In this document: positions 52,467 to 61,333 of the stretch, piece after piece | Layout of the letters: the number at the start of each line of letters is the position of its first letter | Position numbering within the stretch: the first letter of the stretch is position 1 | Assembly (NCBI RefSeq): GCF_001650715.1 | Contig: NZ_LWQT01000131.1 | Location: 113,386 to 177,385, forward strand | Length of the DNA: 64,000 nucleotides | Reading direction: 5' to 3' | From: Paramagnetospirillum marisnigri | GTDB lineage: Bacteria; Pseudomonadota; Alphaproteobacteria; Rhodospirillales; Magnetospirillaceae | Position numbers and translations under genes: made by a program | The notes under the pieces: model-generated | Databases searched by the model: none | The model's input: only the letters and a program-made list of their open reading frames with translations | What the model was told of the DNA's origin: nothing

Positions 52467-54458
52467 ATGTTATTTGGTGCATTCAATAACGCCAGCCTGG
52501 CGATGCAGACGATGGATCATGCGATGGGATCGATTTCCCAGAACATCGCCAACGTCAATACCACCGGCTACAAGCGCAAGAGCACCGAGTTCAAGACGGT
52601 GATGTCGGAGAGCCACAGCTCGCCCGGCACCAGTCAGAACAGCCCGACCACCGCCACCGCCACCACCGGCCTGGACATCTTCGGGGTCCGTGCCGTCGAT
52701 CGCTATCTGATCACCAAGCAAGGGGTGATCACGCCCACCAACAGTTGGAGCGATCTTGGCATCAATGGCCGGGGCTTCTTCGTGGTGACCGCGCCCGATA
52801 CCACCGGCAATCCCCAGTCCACGGTGTCCGAGACCGATTCCCAGGGAACCCTCTACACCCGCGAAGGCAATTTCCAGCAGCGTGCCATCGGCACCAAAAG
52901 CTATTTCACCACCGCTAGCGGCCAGTTCCTGATGGGGTGGATGGCCGATGCCCAGGGCAAGATTCCCGGTCAGGTCACCACGGCGTCCTCGCCGGTCACC
53001 AGTTCAAGCTCGACCTCGTCGTCTTCGGGAGGCGGGGGCAGTCTGGTGCCCATCTATACCGAGCCGGGTCAGTTGATCACCGGCGTGGCGACCACCGCCA
53101 TGCAGGCCATCATGAACCTGCCCGCCGATGCCAGTTCCACCGCCAGCCCGCAAAGCTTTACCGACAGCAGCAGCGTCACCGACGGGACAGGCGCCGCCCA
53201 GGATCTGACCATGACCTGGACGCGGGTGGATGGCGATAACTGGTCGGTTGATTTCTCGCTGCCGACCAATCCGGCCTCGGGCAGCGTCGGCACCATTACC
53301 GGCTCTCCGGTCACGGTGACCATGGACCGTTTCGGCAATCTGACAGCGCCCGCCACCTCGGCCTCGGGCACCGGATTCGCCGACCTCGCCATCGCCTGGT
53401 CGGCAGGCGCCACCACCACGACCACGCCCAGCATCGATCTCAATTCCAACAAGCCCACCATCACCGACGTTCCCATCACCTTGACCGTCTACGACAATGC
53501 CTATAACCCGCAGAATCTGACCCTGGGCTTCGAGCACACCACCAGCGGCACCTGGTATATGCGCGTCAAGAACGAGAGCGCGACGGGGTCCATGACCACG
53601 CTCACCGCCGATGACGGCAGTACCGGTCAGTCGATCCCCATTACCTTCAGCGGGACCGGTCAGATCCTGTCGCCCAAGACCATCACCCTGGGCTATGCCT
53701 GGACTCCCAGCGTCACCGCCACTGAACCGGCGGCGGTGACCATCCCGACGGTGCTGCAGCCCTATGCCACGGCGCTGGAGACGGCGGTCCAAGGCGTGAC
53801 CAAGCCCTCCATGCCGGCCACGGCGGCACAGTTGGCCACCTATCAGACCGCGTTGGATACGGCCATCGGTGCCGTGGCCATCGCGGCCCCCGCCACCGCC
53901 GCGGATCTGACCACTTATTCCACGGCCCTCTACGACGCCTTCGATACCGCCAATACCGCCACCCAGACCGCCCGGACGGCGGCGGCCACGGCGGCCGGAA
54001 CCAATACCGTCGCCTTGGACGTGTCCAAGCTGACCCAGTATGTGGGCAGCAAGCCTACCGCCATCGACATCCGCACCATCGAGCAGGACGGCTATGAGTC
54101 GGGCGTGCTGGACGGCATGGAATTCATCAAGACCGGCGAACTGATCGGCCATTTCAGCAATGGCCGGACCCGCACCCTGGCCATGGTGCCGGTGGCGACC
54201 TTCACCGCCGCCGATCAGCTTGATCCCATTTCCGGGACCATGTTCCGCCGCACCCAGCAAGCGGGCGACATGAGTATCGGCGCCATCGGCGAGCAGGGCA
54301 GCGGCGCCCAGATTTCCTCGTCGGCGGTCGAGACCTCCAATGTGGATCTGGCCGACGAGTTCAGCCGGATGATCATCACCCAGAAGGCCTATTCCATGAA
54401 CGCCACGGTGTTCAAGACCGCCGACGAGATGACCACCTCGGCCCGCGACCTGATCTGA
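52467..54458 (+). CDS. flgE: Flagellar hook protein FlgE family
   Basis: The 663-residue protein starts MLFGAFNNASLAMQTM and has the axial N-terminus MGSISQNIANVNTTGYKRK (about 21-39), the FlgE segment LGINGRGFFVV (about 94-104) and YTREGNFQ (about 130-137). The C-terminal heptad part is SSAVETSNVDLADEFSRMII (about 615-634) followed by QKAYSMNATVFKTADEM. The middle holds Thr/Ser- and Ala-rich insertions that make it longer than enterobacterial FlgE (~400). ATG at 52467 has GGAGG upstream and gives a normal hook start. It is a single-gene unit behind a -24/-12 promoter and before a cluster of hairpins. The rest of the flagellar genes are elsewhere. Confidence 0.9.
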   Translation: MLFGAFNNASLAMQTMDHAMGSISQNIANVNTTGYKRKSTEFKTVMSESHSSPGTSQNSPTTATATTGLDIFGVRAVDRYLITKQGVITPTNSWSDLGINGRGFFVVTAPDTTGNPQSTVSETDSQGTLYTREGNFQQRAIGTKSYFTTASGQFLMGWMADAQGKIPGQVTTASSPVTSSSSTSSSSGGGGSLVPIYTEPGQLITGVATTAMQAIMNLPADASSTASPQSFTDSSSVTDGTGAAQDLTMTWTRVDGDNWSVDFSLPTNPASGSVGTITGSPVTVTMDRFGNLTAPATSASGTGFADLAIAWSAGATTTTTPSIDLNSNKPTITDVPITLTVYDNAYNPQNLTLGFEHTTSGTWYMRVKNESATGSMTTLTADDGSTGQSIPITFSGTGQILSPKTITLGYAWTPSVTATEPAAVTIPTVLQPYATALETAVQGVTKPSMPATAAQLATYQTALDTAIGAVAIAAPATAADLTTYSTALYDAFDTANTATQTARTAAATAAGTNTVALDVSKLTQYVGSKPTAIDIRTIEQDGYESGVLDGMEFIKTGELIGHFSNGRTRTLAMVPVATFTAADQLDPISGTMFRRTQQAGDMSIGAIGEQGSGAQISSSAVETSNVDLADEFSRMIITQKAYSMNATVFKTADEMTTSARDLI

Positions 54459-54460
54459 TA

Positions 54461-54600
54461 CCAGCGGTCGAAACTTTCGACCGCTGGACGGCCGCAAGTG
54501 CGGCCGCGCGCCCCATGGCGCGGGAGCCAAGGCGGACCGAGGTCCGCCGCCCGGCGTTTGAGGGTGCCATAATGCCAGGCCAACAGTCAGGCATTACGGC
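54461..54600. repeat. Cluster of inverted repeats after flgE
   Basis: At least four palindromes follow one another: CCAGCGGTCGAAA-C-TTTCGACCGCTGG (54461-54487), CGGCCGC-aagt-GCGGCCG (54489-54506), GGCGGACC-ga-GGTCCGCC (54531-54548) and TAATGCC...GGCATTA (54570-54596). The first can terminate flgE transcription although it lacks a T run. The density suggests a REP/BIME-like composite element between the convergent genes. Confidence 0.65.
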
Positions 54601-54615
54601 CGTGAGTATGACCCT

Positions 54616-55770
54616 CTATTTGCGCCAGGCCCTCAGCCGTCGGGTGGCCTCGGTCATATCCGCGGCCGATCCGGCATAGGAAAAGCGCATGGTGCGGTGG
54701 CCGTCAACGGGGTCGAAATCCACCCCCGGCGTGGCGGCGACGCCGGTCTCGGCCAGCATGCGGCGGCAGAACTCGGCACTGTTCCCGGTCAGGTGGGAAA
54801 TATCCGCGTACAGATAGAAGGCACCGTCCGGCGGCGCCAGCCGGTCGAACCCGGCTCCCGGCAACTCGTTCAGCAAGATGTCGCGATTGGCGCCATAGGC
54901 GGCGACGCGGGCATCCAGTTCCTCGGTGCAGTCGAACACCGCCTCGGCGGCGATCTGCGACAGGGTCGGGGGCGAGATGAACAGATTCTGGGCCAGGCAT
55001 TCCACCGACCGGGTCAGATCGTCGGGCAGCACCATCCAGCCCAGCCGCCAGCCGGTCATGGCGTAATACTTGGAAAAGCTGTTGATGACCACCGCATGGG
55101 GCGCCGCCGCCATGCCCGCCACCGTGCCGGCGGTCCGGCCATAACTGATGCCGTGGTAGATCTCGTCCGAGATCAGGCGAACCCCGTTACCCTCGCACCA
55201 TGCCGCCAGGGCGGCGACCTGGGCGGCGTCGAGCATGCTGCCGGTCGGGTTGGACGGGCTGGCCACCACCACGCCGTCCAGGCGGCCGGGCACACCGGCC
55301 AGCACCTCGGCCGATAATTGCCAGCGGCTGTCGGCGCCCACCGGTACGTTGATGCACTCGATGTCCAGCGCCTTCAGGATGTTGCGATAGGCGGGATAGC
55401 CCGGCGCCGCCACCGCCACCCGGTCACCGGGGGCGAAGGCGGCCAGGAAGGACAACAGGAAACCCGCCGACGAGCCGGTGGTGACGCAGATGCGCTCCGG
55501 CGCCACATCGGCGCCATAGCTCTCGCGGTAGTGGCGGGAGATGCGCTGGCGCAGCCCATCGGTGCCCAGGGCCAGGGTATAGCCCAGCGGCTGCTCCACC
55601 AGGGCGCGGGCGGCGGCCTCGCGCACCCTGGCGGGGGCCTGGCCCGAGGGCTGCCCCACCTCCAGGTGGATGACGTCGGCGCCCTCGGCCTGACGCCTTG
55701 CCGCCTCGCGCATGACGTCCATGACGATGAAGGGGGAGATAGCCCCCCGTTCCGCCGCCTTGAAGGTCAT
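54616..55770 (-). CDS. PLP-dependent aminotransferase, class I/II
   Basis: The 384-residue enzyme has the aspartate-aminotransferase fold: LEVGQPSGQAP (about 36-46), YTLALGTDGLRQRIS (about 64-78), VVASPSNPTGSM (about 168-179), ISDEIYHGISYG near 200 and INSFSKYYAMTGWRLGWM with the PLP lysine K234. The closing NPTG and RFSYAGS segments match too. Substrate is uncertain; many such proteins are annotated as aspartate or branched-chain transaminases without proof. Its ATG shares one base with the stop of the GGT-like gene (TGATG), so the two are co-translated. Confidence 0.92.
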   Translation of the reverse strand: MTFKAAERGAISPFIVMDVMREAARRQAEGADVIHLEVGQPSGQAPARVREAAARALVEQPLGYTLALGTDGLRQRISRHYRESYGADVAPERICVTTGSSAGFLLSFLAAFAPGDRVAVAAPGYPAYRNILKALDIECINVPVGADSRWQLSAEVLAGVPGRLDGVVVASPSNPTGSMLDAAQVAALAAWCEGNGVRLISDEIYHGISYGRTAGTVAGMAAAPHAVVINSFSKYYAMTGWRLGWMVLPDDLTRSVECLAQNLFISPPTLSQIAAEAVFDCTEELDARVAAYGANRDILLNELPGAGFDRLAPPDGAFYLYADISHLTGNSAEFCRRMLAETGVAATPGVDFDPVDGHRTMRFSYAGSAADMTEATRRLRAWRK

Positions 55771-57410
55771 CAGGGCTTTCCCACCATGGTCGCCATGCCG
55801 AAGCCGCGCGGGTCGATGGCGGCCTCGCAGGTTTCCGCGTCACGGTAGCCCTTGGGGCAATGCACCGCCGAAACACGGCTGGGCATGGCCACCGGATTGA
55901 CCTGATGGCCGCGCTGACGCAACGGTTCGGGATCAACGGAGATGGCGCCGGTCTCGACGAAGGCGACGTCGGGCATGCCGGGCTGCACCACCCGGGGGGT
56001 GGCCAGTGCCTCGGCCAGGGGCTTGTCGTCGGCGGTGGCGACCAGGAAGGTCTGGACCAGGGCCGATGGCGCGGTGCCGCCCCCCGAGGCCGCTCCGGCG
56101 AAGTGGATTTCGTTGGAATGGGTATTAAGGCTCAGCATGGTGGTCAGCGAGGGCGGCCCGTTGGGGCCGGGGGCGCCCGCCAGCACGATGCCGGTGCCCG
56201 GCGCAACCCGGCCAACGCCGAACAGGCCATAGGTAGTGACGGCGCAGGCCACTCCCATTCCCTTGGAATCCATGGCGGCGAAACCGGCGGCCAGCGAGGA
56301 ATCGCCGGGAGGAGCGCTGACACCCGTAACCGGATTATGGCGATCGGGGCTGTAATCGGCCAGCATGGCCTGGATGCGGGGCTCGGCCACCAGTTCGGCG
56401 GGGTCCACCGGGCTCCAGCCATTGGGGTTCATCCAGCGGGCGCGCTCGGCGAAGGCCCGTGCCGAAGCCTCGGCCATCAGATGGGGGCGGTCGGCGGCAG
56501 GGGTATCGCGCCAGCGACCCCAAAGAGCGGCGGTGAGCTGCGCGCTCATGGTGCTGCCCACCGAGGGGGGCGGCGCGAAATAGGCCGTCTCGTTGCCCAC
56601 CTTGACCGCGATGGGGTCACGCCAACTGGCGCGGATGTCGCGCAGATCCTCCAGGCTCAGGCTGCCGCCCGCCGCCTGAACCGACTTCACCAGTTCGCGG
56701 GCGACAATGCCCTGATAGAAGTCGCCGGTATTGCGGCGCAGATTGCTGATCACCGCCGCCAGATTGGGCTGGGCCAGGATATCGCCCTCGCGCAGGATGC
56801 TGCCATCGGGGCGGAAGAAGATCGCCCGCGCCGCCGGGTCACGGCCCAGGATCGGCACGGCTCGGGCCAGATCGGCGGCCAGGGCGCGCGATACCGGGAA
56901 GCCGGTGCGGGCCAGTCGCTCGGCCTCCACCAGCAGGCTTTCATGGCGCAGCTTGCCGTATTTGGCATGCAGGGCGAAGAAGCCGCGCGGATTGGCGGGC
57001 ACGCCGGTGGGAATCTGTCCTGCCACCGTCGAGGCAATGGCCGGGAACTCCATCACTTCCGTCTTCTTTTTGACAGGATCGTGTACTATGCATGAGCCAC
57101 CGCCACCCAGGCTGGCGGCGGATGGATAGGTGACGGCAAGGGCGAAATACATGGCGGTGGCCGCGTCGGCGGCGCTTCCGCCCGCCGACAGCACGTCGCG
57201 GCCGATGATCACGGCGCGGGGCTCGTCGGCGGCGATCAGGCCACCGAAGCCCTTGATGTGGCCCACGGTGCCCACCGCCCGCTTGTCGGCGGCATCACAG
57301 GCGCCCAGCGCCAGGATCGTCGCCACCACTGCCGCGCCGCGGCCCAGGCGAGATGTCTTGCCCGGCTGAAACAATTTGACCGACGGGGATTGATCCTTGC
57401 TCACACGCAT
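55770..57410 (-). CDS. Gamma-glutamyltransferase-like lipoprotein, probably inactive
   Basis: The 546-residue product begins with a lipoprotein signal (lipobox LALGAC, lipidated C38) and then follows the gamma-glutamyltranspeptidase fold: DVLSAGGSAADAATAM (about 71-86), SAASLGGGGSCIVHDP (about 96-111) and, late, PPSLTTMLSLN and FAGAASGGG. In active enzymes the small subunit starts at TTH(F/Y)SVVD with the threonine nucleophile. Here the matching stretch reads SSLAAGFAAMD, so the nucleophile is replaced and self-cleavage should fail. ATG at 57408-57410 is chosen; the frame is open further up without homology. Its 5' end overlaps the divergent protease gene. Confidence 0.82.
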   Translation of the reverse strand: MRVSKDQSPSVKLFQPGKTSRLGRGAAVVATILALGACDAADKRAVGTVGHIKGFGGLIAADEPRAVIIGRDVLSAGGSAADAATAMYFALAVTYPSAASLGGGGSCIVHDPVKKKTEVMEFPAIASTVAGQIPTGVPANPRGFFALHAKYGKLRHESLLVEAERLARTGFPVSRALAADLARAVPILGRDPAARAIFFRPDGSILREGDILAQPNLAAVISNLRRNTGDFYQGIVARELVKSVQAAGGSLSLEDLRDIRASWRDPIAVKVGNETAYFAPPPSVGSTMSAQLTAALWGRWRDTPAADRPHLMAEASARAFAERARWMNPNGWSPVDPAELVAEPRIQAMLADYSPDRHNPVTGVSAPPGDSSLAAGFAAMDSKGMGVACAVTTYGLFGVGRVAPGTGIVLAGAPGPNGPPSLTTMLSLNTHSNEIHFAGAASGGGTAPSALVQTFLVATADDKPLAEALATPRVVQPGMPDVAFVETGAISVDPEPLRQRGHQVNPVAMPSRVSAVHCPKGYRDAETCEAAIDPRGFGMATMVGKP

Positions 57411-58764
57411 CTTCCTTCTGGTGACGATCTTGTTCGCGGTGTCGGTACCGCCGGTGCAGGCCCAGCAGCAGAAGCGCCAGTTCATTCGCGACGCGGAAGT
57501 GGAAAATACCATCCGGACCTTCGGCGCGCCAATCTTTCAGGCGGCGGGTCTGGAGCCCTCCGCCGTGCGTATCCTGCTGCTGAATGATCCCAGTCTCAAC
57601 GCCTTCGTCGCCGGGGGGCAGAACATCTTCTTCCATACCGGCCTGATCATCCGCTCGGAAAATGCCGGCCAGCTGATCGGTGTCATGGCGCACGAAACCG
57701 GCCATATCTCGGGCGGGCATCTGATTCGCAACTCCGACGCCATGAGCAATGCCTCGACCGAGGCCATCCTGGCCATGCTGCTGGGCGCGGCGGCGGGTGC
57801 GGCCACCGGCAAGGGCGAGGCCGCCGGGGCCATCATGATGGGCGGTCAGGAAATGGCCATGCGCAGCCTGCTGGCCTTCTCCCGCAGCCAGGAACAGCAG
57901 GCCGACCAGATGGCCATGCGTTTCCTTGAAGACACCCAGGAATCCGCCAAGGGGCTGCTGGAATTCTTCGAGATTCTCGGCGATCAGGAGATCCTGGTCT
58001 CGGCTCGCCAGGACCCTTATGTCCGCACCCACCCGCTGACCCGCGACCGTGTCTCCTTCGTGCGCGAGCATGTGAACCGTTCGGCCCATAGCGCCAAGCC
58101 CTGGCCGCCGGAATGGGTCGAGATGCATCGCCGCATCAAGGCCAAGCTGTACGCCTTCATCGAGCCTCCCATCAAGACCCTGCAGCGCTACAAGGAGACG
58201 GACCAGGGCCTGGATGCCCGCTATGCCCGCGCCATCGCCTATTATCGCAAGCCGGATATCGAAACCGCGCTGACGGCGATCGACGCCCTGATCAAGGAAC
58301 GGCCCAAGGACCCCTATTTCTGGGAGCTGAAGGGGCAGATGCTGTTCGAGAACGGCCGCGTCGCCGATGCGGTGGCCCCTTACCGCAAGGCGGTGGGCCT
58401 GTTGCCCGACAGTGCCCTGCTGCGGCTTGGCCTGGGGCTGGCGCTGATCGAATCCGAGGAGCCCAATGCCTTGAAGGAAGCCACCACCCATCTTGGCATG
58501 GCGGTGCGCCTGGAGCCCGAGGATCGCTTCGCCTGGCAACAGCTTGCCATCGCCTATGGCCGCGACGACAACGAGGGCATGGCCTCCTATGCCATGGCCG
58601 AGTACCTGCTGCTGGCGGGCAAGCTGCCCGAAGCCAATTTTCACGCCAACAAGGCCGAGCAGATTCTGGGCAAGCAGGGCAGCATCTGGCTGCGCATCCA
58701 AGACATCAAGGAGCGCGCCTCGCAGGTCAAGGCGGCCAAGGAACGGGACCGCAAATGGTGGTAA
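57397..58764 (+). CDS. M48-family metalloprotease with TPR repeats (BepA-like), periplasmic
   Basis: The 455-residue protein has a signal peptide (LTRIFLLVTILFAVSVPPVQAQQ) read from a TTG at 57397, the only start that keeps the whole signal. The zinc site is HETGH (H99, E100, H103), with the downstream EQQAD (E166, D170) as third-ligand motif ExxxD. The C-terminal ~200 residues hold TPR-type repeats (DPYFWELKGQMLFENGRVADAV, then RFAWQQLAIAYGRDDNEGMA). This matches BepA/YfgC-type proteases that control outer-membrane protein assembly. Its first 14 bases overlap the start of the divergent GGT-like gene. Confidence 0.9.
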   Translation: MLTRIFLLVTILFAVSVPPVQAQQQKRQFIRDAEVENTIRTFGAPIFQAAGLEPSAVRILLLNDPSLNAFVAGGQNIFFHTGLIIRSENAGQLIGVMAHETGHISGGHLIRNSDAMSNASTEAILAMLLGAAAGAATGKGEAAGAIMMGGQEMAMRSLLAFSRSQEQQADQMAMRFLEDTQESAKGLLEFFEILGDQEILVSARQDPYVRTHPLTRDRVSFVREHVNRSAHSAKPWPPEWVEMHRRIKAKLYAFIEPPIKTLQRYKETDQGLDARYARAIAYYRKPDIETALTAIDALIKERPKDPYFWELKGQMLFENGRVADAVAPYRKAVGLLPDSALLRLGLGLALIESEEPNALKEATTHLGMAVRLEPEDRFAWQQLAIAYGRDDNEGMASYAMAEYLLLAGKLPEANFHANKAEQILGKQGSIWLRIQDIKERASQVKAAKERDRKWW

Positions 58765-58798
58765 GTTGCCTTCGGTCGTTTTTTTGTCCCAGGAGGGG

Positions 58799-58828
58799 TT
58801 GACCGCACCGGCCATATTCCTCTATAAG
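58799..58828 (+). promoter_or_regulatory. Promoter of tRNA-Phe
   Basis: TTGACC (58799-58804) and CTATAA (58822-58827) are 17 bases apart, close to the housekeeping consensus. The tRNA starts 28 bases after the -10. Confidence 0.65.
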
Positions 58829-58855
58829 CGCCTCCTCTTGACCAAGAGACGCCGT

Positions 58856-58931
58856 GCCCAGGTAGCTCAGTTGGTAGAGCATGCGACTGAAAATCGCAGT
58901 GTCGGTGGTTCGATTCCGCCCCTGGGCACCA
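58856..58931 (+). tRNA. tRNA-Phe (anticodon GAA)
   Basis: A 76-base cloverleaf with acceptor stem GCCCAGG/CCTGGGC, D arm TAGCTCAGTTGGTAGAGCA, anticodon stem TGCGA/TCGCA around loop CTGAAAA (anticodon GAA at 58889-58891), T arm GGTGG-TTCGATT-CCGCC and an encoded CCA end. It is intact and lies 1.35 kb before a tyrosine integrase gene, so it may also be an integration site. Confidence 0.97.
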
Positions 58932-58935
58932 CTTT

Positions 58936-58970
58936 AAGCCCCTGAAAGGTAACGCCTTTCGGGGGCTTTC
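58936..58970 (+). terminator. Terminator after tRNA-Phe
   Basis: AAGCCCCTGAAAGG pairs with CCTTTCGGGGGCTT around a TAACG loop, followed by TTCC. It starts four bases after the CCA end. Confidence 0.75.
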
Positions 58971-59293
58971 CATTTCCGGGGTATCTCTTCGGGATGAATT
59001 TCCGGGACACTGCGGGGACAGTCAGGAACGACGGGACGCATCGAGACGACGAGGTTCCGGTCGGTAAGGTGGGTTACGTTCAACGTGAACCGTCACGTAT
59101 TACAATCCGTCCGTGACAGCGCATTGGGGCTTCGTTGCTGTCACGCCAGAACGCTCAGTTCTGGGGAGTGTTCGATCACACCTGTGCATCAAAATGCGGG
59201 GATTCCCGGCAACAGCCGATTTTCATGAGCGCTCTCAGGTGGTTGCGTGCATTTTTGGGCTGGGGGCGGGGAACTGCCCCGTGGATGATGCCG
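58971..59293. other. Gene-free stretch at the start of the mobile region
   Basis: About 320 bases without a convincing gene. It holds the palindrome GTTCA-acg-TGAAC (59078-59090) and three copies of the hexamer GTCACG or its complement (59092, 59112, 59140). Such spaced motifs could be binding sites for the integrase, excisionase or XRE regulator. I find no repeat of the tRNA-Phe 3' end here. Confidence 0.35.
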
Positions 59294-59509
59294 TCACACT
59301 TCGGGTGGCTTCAGAAACTCCACCGGCGCCGCCTCAAGTGCATCGGCCAGTCGGCCCAAGACCTTGAGGCTGACGTGGAACTTCCCCTTCTCAAGCTGGC
59401 TGAGATAGCTGCGGCTCATCTCGGCCTCGAAGGCAAGTTCGTCCTGAGACATGCCCTTGGCATGGCGGAGTCGGCGCAGGTTGGTTGCGAAAAGCTGTCG
59501 TAAATCCAT
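59294..59509 (-). CDS. XRE-family HTH transcriptional regulator (71 aa)
   Basis: The whole protein is one Cro/C1-type helix-turn-helix: FATNLRRLRHAKGMSQDELAF, then EMSRSYLSQLEKGK as recognition helix and LKVLGRLADALEAAPVEFL. Small proteins like this often repress mobile-element genes. It is divergent from the membrane-protein gene at 59629, and the 119 bases between them are the natural place for its operator. Confidence 0.88.
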   Translation of the reverse strand: MDLRQLFATNLRRLRHAKGMSQDELAFEAEMSRSYLSQLEKGKFHVSLKVLGRLADALEAAPVEFLKPPEV

Positions 59510-59628
59510 CCGGCCATGGCAACCGTCTTGCCATCATCCCGCACCTCGATATATTGAACAAAATGCGCGAGCGACCTCCAAGCTATGCTGGTGTCGCGCG
59601 CATGAGGCAAAGCGGACAGGGGGGAGGC

Positions 59629-60153
59629 ATGAACGGCGACACCATCGCGCTACCGGCGGGTTTGGCTGATAAAAGCCGCGTCCTTTACTGTGGCGCATGG
59701 CTCTCCGAAAATCGGCAGGCGGTGGAACTGAGCGGCGAATCCAATTCGGTCCTACGCGAAATCTGGGTGCGATTGCCCTCGGGGAGGGACAAGACGTGGA
59801 AGACCAACGAGCCCACCTTCCGTGCCCTGCCGGGGCATCAAGTCGGTGCTCTTGTCGCGATCGCCTCGGACGGGAGTGAAGCCGTCATTGGCATGGTCAA
59901 CTTCAGCACCGAAGAGAACCGTATCTTCTGGTTCCATGAGGGTTTGGGTTTGGGCCGTCGACGCTGGCTCTTGCTCGTTATGCTCGCCCTTTTGGTGGGC
60001 AAGGAGACATGGCAGATCATCGCCTGGCTATGCACCTGCGTCGCGATAATCGCCCTGACGATCTATGACATCCGTGCCAGGAGCCGGGAGAAGGCACGCG
60101 ACTTACGCCGTCTCGAATTTCTCGGAACCGCATCGGTAGCAGACGCCCCGTGA
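59629..60153 (+). CDS. Hypothetical protein with C-terminal membrane helices
   Basis: ATG at 59629 is preceded by GGGGAGG, which decides it against a TTG 48 codons upstream. The 174-residue protein has a soluble N-terminal part of about 110 residues (GAWLSENRQAVELSGES, later ALVAIASDGSEAVIGMV) and two close membrane helices near residues 110-150 (RWLLLVMLALLVG and IIAWLCTCVAIIALTIYDI), ending in a basic tail. I do not recognise a family. Position next to the XRE regulator and integrase suggests a cargo or accessory gene of the element. Confidence 0.65.
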   Translation: MNGDTIALPAGLADKSRVLYCGAWLSENRQAVELSGESNSVLREIWVRLPSGRDKTWKTNEPTFRALPGHQVGALVAIASDGSEAVIGMVNFSTEENRIFWFHEGLGLGRRRWLLLVMLALLVGKETWQIIAWLCTCVAIIALTIYDIRARSREKARDLRRLEFLGTASVADAP

Positions 60154-60283
60154 GTCCAAGCTATGCGTTTTACGCATGCAGACGGGAGTTTCAGTTCTCG
60201 ACGCCAGAATTGATGCGCGTGACTATTGGACGATCCCCTGACGCCGAAGCTCGGGGGCAATAAAGTCACAGTGGCGGTGTGTC

Positions 60284-61333
60284 ATGGCGCGTGGACAACT
60301 TCCGATCTTTGAGCGCCGGACTGACGATGGGCGGTTGATGGGTTATCAGGTTAAGATCCGGAAGCAAGGATTTCCTCATATTTCACACCAGTTTGACAGG
60401 CTGGCGGATGCAGAGCGCTTTGCTCTGGACACCTTGCAGGCCATGACGGCCAGAACCTGGACGGACCGGCGGGAAGCCGAGCGCATGACATTGGCCGCCG
60501 CCCTGGACCGCTACAAGGGCGAGGTGACGGTCGGGAAGAAGTCCGCCTATGGGGAAGGGTGTCTGATCGAGCGGCTGAAGCGGCTCCGGCTGGCTGAGTA
60601 CAGCTTGGCAACTATCCAGGGCAGCGATATCGCCGCATATCGGGACAGCCGGTCCGCCGAAGGCGCTTCTGCCAATACCATCCGCATCGAGTTGGCCCTG
60701 TTGTCGCACCTGTACACGGTGGCCGCCAGCGACTGGGGAATGCCTTTGGTCAACCCAGTGAAGCTCGCTCGCAAGCCCAAGCTCCCGCGTGGACGGGACC
60801 GGCGGCTTGACCCGAAACCGGATGAGGAAGGGCGGAGCGAGGAAGATCGGCTCTTGGTGGCCTGCAAGGCGAGCAAGAGCCGACACCTTGAGCCCATCGT
60901 TCGACTCGCCATTGAAACCGGGATGCGACGAGGGGAGATTCTCAGCCTGCAGTGGAAGCATGTCGATCTGCATCACGGCACCGCGCATTTGCCCGAGACG
61001 AAGAATGGTGACAGCCGGACTGTCCCACTGTCACCAGAAGCCATCAGGGTTCTGGCGGGGCTGCCGCGAAGCATAGACGGGAAGGTGTTTCCGATCGGCG
61101 AAAGCGGCTTTGTGCATACCTTCCAGCGGGCGTGCGAAAAGGCCGACATTGCCGGGCTCACTTTTCACGACCTGCGGCATGAGGCGACCTCCCGTTTTTT
61201 CGAACGGGGACTGGACCTGATGGAAGTTGCCAGCATCACGGGCCACAAATCTCTCAGCATGTTGAAACGCTATACCCATCTGCGGGCACGGGATTTGGCA
61301 AAGAAACTCGGCGTTGGACTACAGGGGGCCTGA
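60284..61333 (+). CDS. Tyrosine site-specific recombinase (integrase)
   Basis: The 349-residue protein has an N-terminal arm-binding part (about 1-60), a SAM-like core-binding domain (about 65-165) and a C-terminal catalytic domain with the full set R215 (TGMRRGE), H295 and R298 (FHDLRHEATS), H321 (ITGHKS) and nucleophile Y330 (LKRYTHLR). All are intact, so it should be active. It reads away from tRNA-Phe, which ends 1.35 kb upstream. It probably integrated the surrounding element; its att site was not identified in the window. The next small gene starts directly at its stop codon (TGAATG). Confidence 0.95.
   Translation: MARGQLPIFERRTDDGRLMGYQVKIRKQGFPHISHQFDRLADAERFALDTLQAMTARTWTDRREAERMTLAAALDRYKGEVTVGKKSAYGEGCLIERLKRLRLAEYSLATIQGSDIAAYRDSRSAEGASANTIRIELALLSHLYTVAASDWGMPLVNPVKLARKPKLPRGRDRRLDPKPDEEGRSEEDRLLVACKASKSRHLEPIVRLAIETGMRRGEILSLQWKHVDLHHGTAHLPETKNGDSRTVPLSPEAIRVLAGLPRSIDGKVFPIGESGFVHTFQRACEKADIAGLTFHDLRHEATSRFFERGLDLMEVASITGHKSLSMLKRYTHLRARDLAKKLGVGLQGA

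Noticed and set aside
58776..58787. Terminator of the M48 protease gene at a T run
   Set aside because: The seven T residues are not preceded by a convincing stem.
59113..59367. An 84-codon plus-strand frame after tRNA-Phe
   Set aside because: It overlaps the XRE gene on the other strand, has no ribosome binding site and no recognisable sequence.
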